From assembly GCA_035308365.1 (NCBI GenBank), contig DATGGU010000035.1:42932-106931 (forward strand): 64,000 nucleotides of DNA, written 5' to 3'. The number at the start of each line of letters is the position of its first letter. The stretch's first letter is position 1. The stretch is from PALSA-505 sp035308365 (GTDB lineage: Bacteria; Actinomycetota; Actinomycetes; Streptosporangiales; Streptosporangiaceae). Below, piece by piece: positions 52,490 through 62,000 of the stretch. The notes beneath the pieces were generated by a model. That model made no database searches, had not been told where the DNA came from, and was given only the letters and a program-made list of their open reading frames with translations. Position numbers and translations under genes: made by a program.

Positions 52490-54001
52490 TCAGCTTCCGG
52501 TCGCGTACTTGAGCAACCGCAGGCCCTCCAGCCGCAGCGCCTGTGGGTAGATCGCCTTGTAAATATTGCAGTTCGGTGACTTGATGTCATACCTGCCGGT
52601 CGCCCGGAAGGTAGCGACCGTGCATCCACCGGAACACCAGTACCGCCAAGAGCAGCCGCGGCAGCCGTCCTTCTCCTCGACCGCGAGGTTCAGGGCCGTT
52701 GTGCTGTCCTGCCGGACCAGCCGCAGCGGGTCGGCGGTGAAGACGTCGCCCAACGTGCGCTCAATCTCCATGTGACATTTCGAGACCCGGCCGCGCTGGT
52801 CGATGACCACGTAGTCCTGGCCCACGCCGCAGGACCGTTGCCGCGGCTCCAGGAGCTGCCCCCGGTCCAATATGGAGCCAAGGACGCTCCACCGCGGCAT
52901 GAATTCCTCGATGACACCGAACGATTCGAGGATGGCCGAGATCATTGTCTGCTCTTCGTATCGCAGGTCGGGAAAGCGGTCGGCGCAGTCGTTGTCGCGG
53001 AAGAAGTTGAGGCTGAACGTCAGCTCCCGTTCCAGCGCGAACCGCACGACGTCCGCTATCCCCCCGGCATTACGGTTGGTGATGGTGATGGACAGATGCG
53101 GAGCATGACCCTGCTCGATGAGCCGGGCGATCGTGCGCTCGACCAGATGGAATGACGGCCTGCCATCGACGAACGGCCGCTGCACATCATGCTCGCCGCC
53201 TATCCCGTCCAGCGAGATCATCACCCGGATGCCCTCGGCCTTCAGGGTCTCGGTCAGCGACGGCGGCAAAGTCACGCCGTTGCTCAGCAATGTCGCGTGC
53301 AACCCCAGTCCGTGCTCGGCGGTAAGCGCCTTGGCGTAGGCGTGCAGACCAGCCAGCAGGCGGTGGTTGAGGGAGGCCTCCCCGCCTGCGTACTTCAGCT
53401 TGACAGCCCGGAAGCCGTGCTCGACCGCCGAGCGCACGACCGCTTCCACCGCGGCACGCCCGGTGTCCTCATCCATTTTCTCGGCTGTCTTGTTCACATA
53501 GCAGTAAGGGCATCGCAAGTTGCAGGCATTGGTCACGTGCAGCCACGCCGTCAGCACGTCGCTGCTGGAAAATCGCGGAGCGCCAGGCCGGCCGGGCGGA
53601 TGAATCATCCCCAGTTGGGTGAGCCGCCCGAACAACTCCCCGAACTCGTCCTCACGCCCGGCCCAGGACGCCCGCACATCCGCGGCCGTGGCCGACCGCT
53701 GAAAACTGTGGAAGAACCGCCGGGCGGGCTCGTTGACAACGACCACACCGCCCTGCCCAACCGGATTGAAGAGCAGCCAATGCTCCGCATCGAGCGGCAT
53801 TTCAACAATCTCCCGGCCGGAAACCCACGGACCTTCGCCGGGCGGTATCACAGATTCCGCCATATTAAGGGCAGGACGGCTCCGAGAGTCGCTGACCGGA
53901 CACGCACAGTCTTCACAACTGCGGAGCAAAAGCTCTGGCCCGCCGGGCAGATCGAACGCCGAAAGTACGATAGCCCGGAGCGCTTGCCACGCTGCTGTCA
54001 T
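52490..54001 (-). CDS. Radical SAM/SPASM peptide maturase
   Basis: This 503-residue enzyme has the radical SAM Cys triad C160-x3-C164-x2-C167 (CNLRCPYCY) and a C-terminal SPASM domain with many Cys (CGVGQDYVVID, CRGCSWRYWCSGGC, SPNCNIYK) for two auxiliary clusters. Residues about 70-135 (HWLLFNPVGQGGVVVVNEPA) look like a RiPP-recognition winged helix. Before this is a Cys-containing stretch (LLLRSCEDCACPVSDSRS). SPASM maturases crosslink ribosomal peptides. ATG 54001 has a GAGAGG site; a later ATG at 53863 lacks one. It lies 42 bp after an NTPase-TPR gene on the same strand, so it belongs to that operon. No separate precursor peptide was found. Confidence 0.9.
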   Translation of the reverse strand: MTAAWQALRAIVLSAFDLPGGPELLLRSCEDCACPVSDSRSRPALNMAESVIPPGEGPWVSGREIVEMPLDAEHWLLFNPVGQGGVVVVNEPARRFFHSFQRSATAADVRASWAGREDEFGELFGRLTQLGMIHPPGRPGAPRFSSSDVLTAWLHVTNACNLRCPYCYVNKTAEKMDEDTGRAAVEAVVRSAVEHGFRAVKLKYAGGEASLNHRLLAGLHAYAKALTAEHGLGLHATLLSNGVTLPPSLTETLKAEGIRVMISLDGIGGEHDVQRPFVDGRPSFHLVERTIARLIEQGHAPHLSITITNRNAGGIADVVRFALERELTFSLNFFRDNDCADRFPDLRYEEQTMISAILESFGVIEEFMPRWSVLGSILDRGQLLEPRQRSCGVGQDYVVIDQRGRVSKCHMEIERTLGDVFTADPLRLVRQDSTTALNLAVEEKDGCRGCSWRYWCSGGCTVATFRATGRYDIKSPNCNIYKAIYPQALRLEGLRLLKYATGS

Positions 54002-54043
54002 GCCCACGCCTCTCAGGACTGCAGCGATGCTGCCGCCGGCTGG

Positions 54044-57037
54044 TTAGTACAGCTCTTCCAGACGGGCCAGAAGAAGAGTCGAGCCCGATTCTGGTCCGGT
54101 CCATGCGCTGCGAAGCTGATTCTGCCATTCTGTCTGGGTGGATGGTGGGAGTTGCGAAAAGAGTCCTTTAAATATTTCGAACTCCCGCCGAATAGCAGAT
54201 GCGCCTGAGGACCCGACGTATCCCTGCGCGATCAGGGCAAACCCGCTCTTGTAGTTCTCCAGGGCGGCTGGCAAGAAGCTCGGATCCTGAGAGTTCAGGA
54301 AGTCCCGGACGCCCAGATGGCCGTGCAGAAGATTCCACCTGCCGATCAGGTCAGGGAACTCGTACTCACGCTTGGCCTGCTGGATGTCCACCTCATGCCG
54401 GTCGATCTCTTCGCGGTACCTGGGGTCGCGGGTGTCTGTGTCCACCCAGGCCTGATAGCTCAGTTCGGCATGCTCGATCAGGTTGGCGAACCAGAACCAG
54501 CCATCCGACAGACGCTGGGCCTCATGGATGCCGGTGGTCAGCAGGCGGAGACCGAACGCCGTGTCCTCCTGGCCGAAGATGCGGCCGGCCCGGTTGAGTG
54601 CGGAAGGATAAGCCCGGTGGTTCTGCTCCGCGCAGATGTCGAGCGCCAGAGTGATGCGGCGCTTGGCCCGGGCGACCGGATCGCGTTCAGGGTCCTTGAC
54701 CGGATCCCGGGCCGGGTCCAGGGTGATCCCGTCCTCGGCCGCCTGGACCAGGCAGATCGCCTGTTCTTGGTAAATGATGCCCAGCCATGGCCAGTTCTGC
54801 TGCGCATGGAAGATCCGTTCGGCTTCCGCATAAGCGTTCCAGGCCAGCTCGAATCGCCGCTCGTAGCGATACACCTCGCCACAGACGCTCCACGAGATTC
54901 CTTCCGCCTGGTGCTTGTTCAGCCGGTGCCGGACGGTGATGGCGCTTTCCACAAGATTCGCGCCATCACGGTAGGAGCCGATGAGGCCCTTGACATAGGC
55001 CCAGTTGGTCTGAATCGACGCCATCTCCTCGCGGTCTTCGTCGGAAGCTTCCGCCGACAGCGTGACCAGGATCGCATCGCGCGCCTTCTGATAGGCCTCG
55101 TCAGCCTTGCGCCAAAGTCCCTTGTTCCGGTAATAAAAGCCTAGTTCCTTGTACGCCTCGGCGATAAATTTCTGGCGGTTGGCCGTGGTGAGCGTTTCCG
55201 CTTCGCCGAGTGCCTGCTGGAAGTGCTGCAGGCCGTTATGCACCTGCGTTGGGATTCGCATGTAGGCATTGCCGCGCAACAACGCCAGGCGGTAGCGCTG
55301 CGCATGATCGGCGCGCTCCGACGGAAGCCCTTCGAGTATCTCAGCCGCAGGCTGGGGCTGCTCATTGCTGACAAGATATTCGGCTATGTTCATGCCGATA
55401 TCAAGGTGCAGGTCAGGTCTTGTATATTTTAGCCAATCTCGGAACTCATCGATGGCTCCGCCGATGACGTCGCCGAAGGCGTACGGGTCGGCCCCGCCTG
55501 GCAGGAACCGCTGTACCTCCATGGCCAGCAGCTCCTGGAAGAGCACGTTGTGCTCGTCCCTGGCTTTCTCAAAGAGCTGCAAGAATTCCTGGCAGCCGCC
55601 CTCACGGTCGGAAAGAAGGCGGTAGTACAGGTGGGTCACGACGAGCTGATCGAGTTCTCGTTCGTCGGCGTCGAGCTGCTCAACGGCGTCGATGAAGGAC
55701 TCCGCCTCCTCGGCGGAGGGATGCGGCTCACCCTCGATTCTCAGCCGCTCGTCCAGGCCCTGGAATCTGCTCGCCAGGGCGGCCGTCTTCGTCCGGTACA
55801 GGGTTTCGAACCGCTCGCTGAACTCACGATAGATGTCCGACGCCTGCTTCCATAGCTGGCGCCGCCACTGCCCGCCCTGGTCGTGCAAAGGAATGATGCG
55901 CTGGGCGAGTTCTTCTGCCACCCCGTCGTGCAAGGTCACCAGGCGGCCGTTGGCACGCATCCGGATCCAGGGCCTTCGCAGCAGTATCCGCCACGCTTCA
56001 CCTAGATCAGCCGCTTCCGGGGGAAGCGGCACGTCCTCCATGATCCGCTCCCATATCGGCTGGCTCATCCCCTGTCGCACCACGGCCAGGCGTTTGACCG
56101 CCTCATGCCAGAAATCGGCCTCGCGATAGGGGGTGACCAGCCGGCGTTTGAACGCCTCGTGCCGCATGAGCCCCTCGCGGCCCATATCGCCCTCGTAGGG
56201 CATGTCCCGCTCGATATCTGTGAGCGGCGGCTCATCCGCCTCTTTGGGCATCCCCTTCTCATCGAGGTAGGCGATCGTGAATGCCAGCCATAGCGGATAC
56301 CCCCGGGTCAGGCGCACCAGCTTTGCCTTCTCGTCTCCGCTGAGGCCACGGGAAACACTGCTGCCGCCGATGTAGTCGAACGCCGCGAACTGGGTGAACT
56401 TCCCGAGATAAATAGGCTGGACCGGCAGTGGCTGATAAGGATCGTCCAGCTCTCTCTTGATCGGGTCTTGCTGATTGCGGTCCAGCGGCGGCCGCCCGGA
56501 GAGAATGAACAAGGTGCCCTCGGGCAGCGCCTTCATCCATTGTGTGATCGTTAGGAGCAGGTACATGCCACGGATGACTTCGACCGTGTCGAATATGATG
56601 ACGACCGTCTTACCGCTGCTACTGATAAAATTGTTATAGCATTCTATGAATACGCGCTTGATTTGTCCCAGATGACTTGTGACCGCATCATGGCCAACCC
56701 GGGAGCGAGTGTAGCGCGGCAACCGGGAGAGGTATTTTCGGTATTCATCGAAATAGCGGTTATCCGGATCCAGGCGGTCCGCGACCCGGCGCTCCAGATT
56801 AGACAGCAGCCAATATTCGGGGTCGTCGATGTCGATGGGGTCGAGCCAGGCGACCGACTCATCAGGGGCGCTCCCCCGCTCCAGCTCGCGCACCAGCGAG
56901 GTCTTCCCGACACCGCTCAGGCCATAGAGCAGCACCGCGCGGCTCTTGCCGTCCCGCTGTACTTCGATCAACTCCTGGCGAATCACCCGTTCCTCTTGCC
57001 GGGGGATATAGCCTGGAAACAGGACGTGCTGGGTCAT
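54044..57037 (-). CDS. STAND-like NTPase with TPR repeats
   Basis: This 997-residue protein has an N-terminal P-loop NTPase (Walker A GLSGVGKT at 39-46, Walker B TVVIIFD at 144-150), a winged-helix-like middle (about 280-400) and TPR-type helical repeats over residues about 480-970 (for example YRLALLRGNAYM and AWNAYAEAERIF). STAND proteins sense a trigger with the repeats and oligomerise through the NTPase. It starts 1 bp after the TIR-NTPase gene ends and precedes the radical SAM gene. FxsT of the FxSxx-COOH systems has a comparable NTPase-TPR plan. The DNA here is visibly less GC-rich than in the enediyne cluster. Confidence 0.87.
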   Translation of the reverse strand: MTQHVLFPGYIPRQEERVIRQELIEVQRDGKSRAVLLYGLSGVGKTSLVRELERGSAPDESVAWLDPIDIDDPEYWLLSNLERRVADRLDPDNRYFDEYRKYLSRLPRYTRSRVGHDAVTSHLGQIKRVFIECYNNFISSSGKTVVIIFDTVEVIRGMYLLLTITQWMKALPEGTLFILSGRPPLDRNQQDPIKRELDDPYQPLPVQPIYLGKFTQFAAFDYIGGSSVSRGLSGDEKAKLVRLTRGYPLWLAFTIAYLDEKGMPKEADEPPLTDIERDMPYEGDMGREGLMRHEAFKRRLVTPYREADFWHEAVKRLAVVRQGMSQPIWERIMEDVPLPPEAADLGEAWRILLRRPWIRMRANGRLVTLHDGVAEELAQRIIPLHDQGGQWRRQLWKQASDIYREFSERFETLYRTKTAALASRFQGLDERLRIEGEPHPSAEEAESFIDAVEQLDADERELDQLVVTHLYYRLLSDREGGCQEFLQLFEKARDEHNVLFQELLAMEVQRFLPGGADPYAFGDVIGGAIDEFRDWLKYTRPDLHLDIGMNIAEYLVSNEQPQPAAEILEGLPSERADHAQRYRLALLRGNAYMRIPTQVHNGLQHFQQALGEAETLTTANRQKFIAEAYKELGFYYRNKGLWRKADEAYQKARDAILVTLSAEASDEDREEMASIQTNWAYVKGLIGSYRDGANLVESAITVRHRLNKHQAEGISWSVCGEVYRYERRFELAWNAYAEAERIFHAQQNWPWLGIIYQEQAICLVQAAEDGITLDPARDPVKDPERDPVARAKRRITLALDICAEQNHRAYPSALNRAGRIFGQEDTAFGLRLLTTGIHEAQRLSDGWFWFANLIEHAELSYQAWVDTDTRDPRYREEIDRHEVDIQQAKREYEFPDLIGRWNLLHGHLGVRDFLNSQDPSFLPAALENYKSGFALIAQGYVGSSGASAIRREFEIFKGLFSQLPPSTQTEWQNQLRSAWTGPESGSTLLLARLEELY

Positions 57038-57038
57038 G

Positions 57039-58898
57039 TCATGACTCCTGCGGTGCCCTCACCATTCCGATCAGCCGGTCATACAGTCCTCGTACATGGC
57101 TGATAGCCGACTGAAACTCATCGTCATTATCCATCCGCTCGACAGCGTATTCGCGTAGCTCGGCAACCGTATAGAGGTCGGACGGCTGGAGGGACAATGA
57201 AAGCTCGTTGGCGGATCCGGTCAATTCTGTCCCGAATTGTCCAGACTCGCGGAGCTGAGGGTCGCTGACCTGGTGCCACAAGACCTCCACCAGGCCGATG
57301 ACTTGCTCTTTTCCGTTTTGCTTTTGCGCCCAAACCCGGATGAACCCGCGGGCGTCACGATTGGCCCCGGCACGGTCCTCGCTTCTCTTGTAGAAATACC
57401 GGTAGAGGAGGCGCCTGATCGGCGGGTAAATCTGCTGCCACGCCTCGTCCAGCGGCCGGGTCAGCAGGGCGGTATCACTGATCGCCCGCCAGAGATCCTC
57501 GATAGACCAGTCGGCGGCCCGCAGGGCGTCCTCGAAAAGGCTGTCCCACTCGAGGTGGTGGCGCAGGTGTGACTGGGTGAACAGACGATACGGTGCCAAG
57601 ATCCGGAAAGCCTGCTCCAGTGCGTTCCGTGCATCCTTGGACTGTTCCGGACTGCGGGGAAGCAGGCTGTCGCGCGAGAGTAAGGCCGTCCGCAGGTACG
57701 GCCACGCCAGTTCTTCGAAGACCTCCGGGTTTTCCAGGCGCTCCGGCTTGAGCCATTGCTGTGCCTGTATCCATTGCAGGCACAACACAAGCAGCGCCGG
57801 GACACCCTCGCTCAGGTGGTGGGCAGACTTGACGATCCGCGTGTATGTAGCCGGGCTGGGTTCCCGCTGCCGCGTATCCTGTGCCAGCCGCCGCAAGACA
57901 CCCCTTACCACGCTATCCGTAAATTGCGTGAGCGGAAGCATAGAAAGCCGTGGAGATGGGGTGACGCTCCGCCATTCTTTGTCCCGCCGGGAGGCGACAA
58001 CGAAAGCCAGCCGGACGTCAGAATCCTCCAGTAGCTGATAGATCTCACTCATCCAGTCCCGCAGATCGCGAGCGGTCTCATGGCTCAGCAGCTCGGCACC
58101 GTCCAGCAAACAGAGATGGGATTTCTTACCGCGGACGATCCCCTGTGCGATATCGAGGCAGGTCTCCGGCGTAATGGTCATCGCATCGTCTCGTCCGAAG
58201 AGCCGGGCGAGGACCTTCCCCGCATCGTCGCGGTCGCCGACCCGCAGCCTGTGCAGATCGACGAACGTCGTCACCCAGTCATCCTGCGGCCGTGATGTCA
58301 GCTCCTCGCCGACTTTCTCCAGGAACCAGGTCTTGCCGAGCTGAGGCGGAGCGATGACCAGCCAGAAGTGCGGACCACCGGCGTTGGTCAGACCGCGCAC
58401 CACGGTGGACAGCTCATCGTCCCGGTTACGGAACAATGGGGACGCTTGGAGACCTCCGGCGCTGGCTGCGGTGGAAGTTTTTTCTGCTGGCCGGGCCGAC
58501 TTGAGCCGGTCGATCAGCTCCTGGATCTGTTCATTTCTGCTCTTCGACCCGGCAAGCCTCACCCAGTCATAGCCGCCAAGAAATCCAGCGGCCGAAGGCT
58601 GTGTCGTGCCGACCTCCATCACATGCACGAAGACACACGATTCATCCCGAGCGCGCAACTCCTGCTCACGCTGGATAGCCATGCCTTGTTCACGGCGGCA
58701 CCAGGGCGAATCAATGAAATGCGGGGAGAGTAATGCGACGAAGGCGTCGGACCGCTTGATCGCGTCTTGGAGCCGCTCCATGAACAGCCCGCCGCGATGA
58801 TCCTCCCAGAGAAATGGGTCGAGGTCCGCATCGGTGAGCGCCCGCCCGAGCTCACGAGCGACTTCCGCATCCTCCGTCGCATAGCTCAGAAAGAGCAT
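57039..58898 (-). CDS. TIR-NTPase fusion protein
   Basis: This 619-residue protein begins with a TIR domain (1-135: MLFLSYATEDAEVARELG, then SPWCRREQGM with Glu70 at the NADase position). An AAA/STAND-like NTPase follows, with a drifted Walker A (APPQLGKT at 183-190, first Gly replaced by Ala) and a Walker B-like stretch at SHLCLLDGAE. A helical C-terminal half has no recognised repeats. TIR domains in bacterial immunity break down NAD or make cyclic signals. The start follows AGGAG by 7 nt. It is first in an operon with the NTPase-TPR and radical SAM genes. Confidence 0.88.
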   Translation of the reverse strand: MLFLSYATEDAEVARELGRALTDADLDPFLWEDHRGGLFMERLQDAIKRSDAFVALLSPHFIDSPWCRREQGMAIQREQELRARDESCVFVHVMEVGTTQPSAAGFLGGYDWVRLAGSKSRNEQIQELIDRLKSARPAEKTSTAASAGGLQASPLFRNRDDELSTVVRGLTNAGGPHFWLVIAPPQLGKTWFLEKVGEELTSRPQDDWVTTFVDLHRLRVGDRDDAGKVLARLFGRDDAMTITPETCLDIAQGIVRGKKSHLCLLDGAELLSHETARDLRDWMSEIYQLLEDSDVRLAFVVASRRDKEWRSVTPSPRLSMLPLTQFTDSVVRGVLRRLAQDTRQREPSPATYTRIVKSAHHLSEGVPALLVLCLQWIQAQQWLKPERLENPEVFEELAWPYLRTALLSRDSLLPRSPEQSKDARNALEQAFRILAPYRLFTQSHLRHHLEWDSLFEDALRAADWSIEDLWRAISDTALLTRPLDEAWQQIYPPIRRLLYRYFYKRSEDRAGANRDARGFIRVWAQKQNGKEQVIGLVEVLWHQVSDPQLRESGQFGTELTGSANELSLSLQPSDLYTVAELREYAVERMDNDDEFQSAISHVRGLYDRLIGMVRAPQES

Positions 58899-59001
58899 GA
58901 TCCCGCTCCTCAGCCTGATGCCCTAACCGGCTCGCCGCTTCCCCGCAACCATCGCGGCCCCATCGGGCATGCATACCCACCACTCGAGCTCACCAGTAAA
59001 A

Positions 59002-59008
59002 ATGTATA
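59002..59008 (-). promoter_or_regulatory. Possible extended -10 element of the TIR operon
   Basis: On the minus strand the sequence TGGTATACAT occurs 104 bp before the TIR gene start and reads as an extended -10 element (TG-n-TATACAT here). The surrounding 150 bp are AT-rich for this genome and otherwise empty. No good -35 is visible. Confidence 0.35.
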
Positions 59009-59050
59009 CCAGCTAGTGGCCCCCATTATGGGTCCGTGACGCTACTGTTG

Positions 59051-62000
59051 CTAGCCGGTTTCGGTCCAGCGCTGGAAGACGGCTATGCGCTCGGCGGGCC
59101 AGGTGCCGTCGCAGGGCATGGAGCCGTTCTGGAGGCGGGCGAGGATGGCGGCGGCGTGAGTGCGGACGTCGTCCACCGACCACAGGTCGAAGGCGAAGGA
59201 CATGGACTGGCGGTCCTTCTCCCGGAACAGCGGGCGGATGTGGGTTTCGAAGCTGACCGGCTCGTCCGGGCCTGGCAGCGGTACGTCCTCCATCGGCTGT
59301 GCGTCCTTCCCATCCTGGTCATCTTGGCTGGTGTCCGGCGGGCCCGCCGCGGTCCAGTCCCAGCGGGTCTGCGCTGTTCCCGTCGTCTGCCGTGAGTCCC
59401 ATTCGAGGTAGGCGGCCAGGGCGGCGCGGAACGGCGGGTCGGCGGGCAGGCCGGCGTCGGTGGCCGCCTGGCCGGCGAGGGCGACCCAGCGGATCCTCTG
59501 ATCTTCGGTCAGGCCGGCGGTAGGCCGCTGGCCGTCTCGGGCCGGGGCGGCCGGGCCGCCGAACTCTTCGGCGATCCGCTGGGCTTCCTGCTCGGGGTAG
59601 CCCGGTGGGATGCCGGCGAAGGCGGCGGCGAGCTGTGGGTCGGCGGGGATGTGCTTCTCATAGAGAAGCTGGGTCATGCGGGTCAGGGCGGGCAGGCCGC
59701 CCGCCCATTCGAACAGGGTGGGGCCGGCCGAGGGCTTCGGGTCCTGGAAGTTGATGTACCAGTGCATTCCGCTGCAGAACGGCTTGTTCTGCGAGTGGCC
59801 GCAACGGCAGAGGGCGCAGTGTTCCAGTGATGCGCCCTCGTTGCGGGTGACCGGGGCGCCGCCGGACTCGGTCAGCCCGATGCCGCCGGTGATCCGGTAC
59901 GGGCCGTCCTTGGTGATCTCGATGGCCGGTTCCCTGGAGTTGCCCCAGTCTGTCTGGGCGCGGGCCTCGGTGCCGTCGATGGCGAAGCCGAGCGCGCCGG
60001 ACGGGCAGTTTCGCACGGCCCTGATGATCTCGTCCATCCGGCCGCCGCTCGGCGCGACGAACGGCTCCTGGCCGGCCCGGAACACGGTGGCCAGCCGGTC
60101 GGTGCACAGTCCCGAGTGCTGGCACAGGCCCCGGTTGTCGAAGATCGTGACCTGCTGGCCGGCGTAAGCATCGCGCCGGTCGGGCACCCGGTTCGGGTCC
60201 TTGGCGCCGGTGAAGCCGTTGCTGGCGTGACTGCCGTCGCAGAACGGCTTCCTGGCCGAATCGCCGCACCGGCACAGGGCTAGCTGGGGCGGGACGGCCA
60301 GTTCTTCGCCCAGGTGGTTGACCACGCGCCGGACGTTCGTGACCAGGTAGGGGCCGTCGGTGGCCACCTGGATCGCGGGCGGCAGGCCGCCGGCGAGCTG
60401 CCGCAGCTCGGCCAGCCGCCGTGCGGCTTCGGACGCGGAGACGGTGTCGAGCGCAAGAGCTTGCAACGCGGCGGTCGCCTCGATCAGCTCGGGCGGGCAA
60501 TCACCCTCCGTCGCCAGGGTTGCGCGCAGCCCGGTGGCCGTCCGCGCCGCTTGCCACAGCGCGTCGGTGTCCTGGGTGTCCGTTGCACCGGGTCCGGCGT
60601 ACGAGCTGCCGGGCTGGCCCCCACCGTAAGGAATCCCTCTTGTCAAACAATCCGCTAGCGGGCGCAGCACGCTGCCGGCAAGCCTGGGCAGGAGATCTCC
60701 GGCAGCTGGAGCGAGGGCGTAAACGGCCTGGAACAGGGCGGCAATGCCGCCCGTCGCCGCCGTAGGGTGGGATTGCGGCCGGGAAAGTTCTGCGACCGAG
60801 TTTGCCAGCTCGTGGGCCCGGGCCAGCGCGGCGGTGATCTTTTCCGGGTCGCGGTCGGCGGCGGCCAGGGCGCGCCTGGCCTGCGGGCTGCCGGCGGGCA
60901 GGTGCTCGGCGAGGGTCGCGGCCATGGCGGTGAGCGCGTCACCCACCGGGGCCAGTTGACCGGCGATCCCGGCGCCACAGCCGGCCTGGATCTCCGCGCA
61001 GAGCAAGGCGGCCTGGCCGAGGCGCTCGGCCAGCAGCTTCCAGGCCGCCTCCCGGTGCGGCATCAGGTAGTCGTTCTCGTAGAACAGCTCGAAGCTGGGG
61101 GCGGCGCTGCGGCCGCCGTACTCCGGGCCCGCCGGGAGCCTGGTGATCACGTTGGCCAGCGGCTCGATCACCTGGAACATCAGCGCGACCGTGGTGTCGG
61201 CCAGCACCTTGAGCTGCAGGCCGGTCTCCTCGGTGTGCGCGAAGAACCGCTCGAAGATTTGCAGCATGATCTCGTAACCCACGTTGAACAGGTCGGTGAC
61301 CCGGGCCGTCAGCGGGTCGGTGATCAGCGGCATCTCCACCGGTGGCGGGCAGGGGCGGACGTTGGCGGCGATCACCGGGCGGACCGGGTCGAAGCCCGGG
61401 TTGTCCGCCATCATCTGCTCGTACTCGTCCAGGATGGCGACGAACTGGCCGAAGTGGGCGTTCAGCCAGTGGCCGCGCGGGCCCTCGCCCTGCTCCAGGA
61501 TCGTGTCGATGGCACGCTGCGCGCTGGCCAGGCCGGTCACGGCGGTCAGCTCCGGCCAGCCGAAGTGCTGCTGCGTCGCCTGGGCCCGGGGCGGGCCGAC
61601 GAACAGCCACGACTCGCCGTACTTCGCCACCAGATGCGCGATGCCCTCCTCGATCGAACGGTAGAGGTGGCCGACAGTGGCGAAGTCCTGGCCGGCCGGG
61701 ACGATGTCATGCGCGCTCAGGTGCGGAACCGACCGGTCCACCGCGGACCCGACAAGGGGATCGTCCAGGTCGTAGGTCTCCGGGCGCTCCAGGAACATGA
61801 AGTGCTTGAGCGCCGCCTCGCCGAACGGGAGCAGGGCGAGCTGGACGCCCGCCGGGTAGTGACCGGCCGGGTGCGGGAGGTTGGGACGGGACATGTGCGG
61901 GGCCGCCCCGATCGCCGACAGCAGGTTCTGCACCAGGGCAAGGTGCAGCATCTCCTGGGTGGCGACGTACGTTATCTTCTTGCGCCAGCGGGTGACCGCC

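Noticed and set aside
52397..52579. Plus-strand 60-residue frame between jetA and the radical SAM gene
   Set aside because: It overlaps the end of the maturase gene by about 90 bp and has no recognisable product. It was considered as a RiPP precursor but shows neither an FxSxx end nor a core-like motif.
58899..59050. Precursor peptide for the radical SAM maturase in the TIR leader
   Set aside because: A 38-residue minus-strand frame exists but has no ribosome site and overlaps the possible -10 element.
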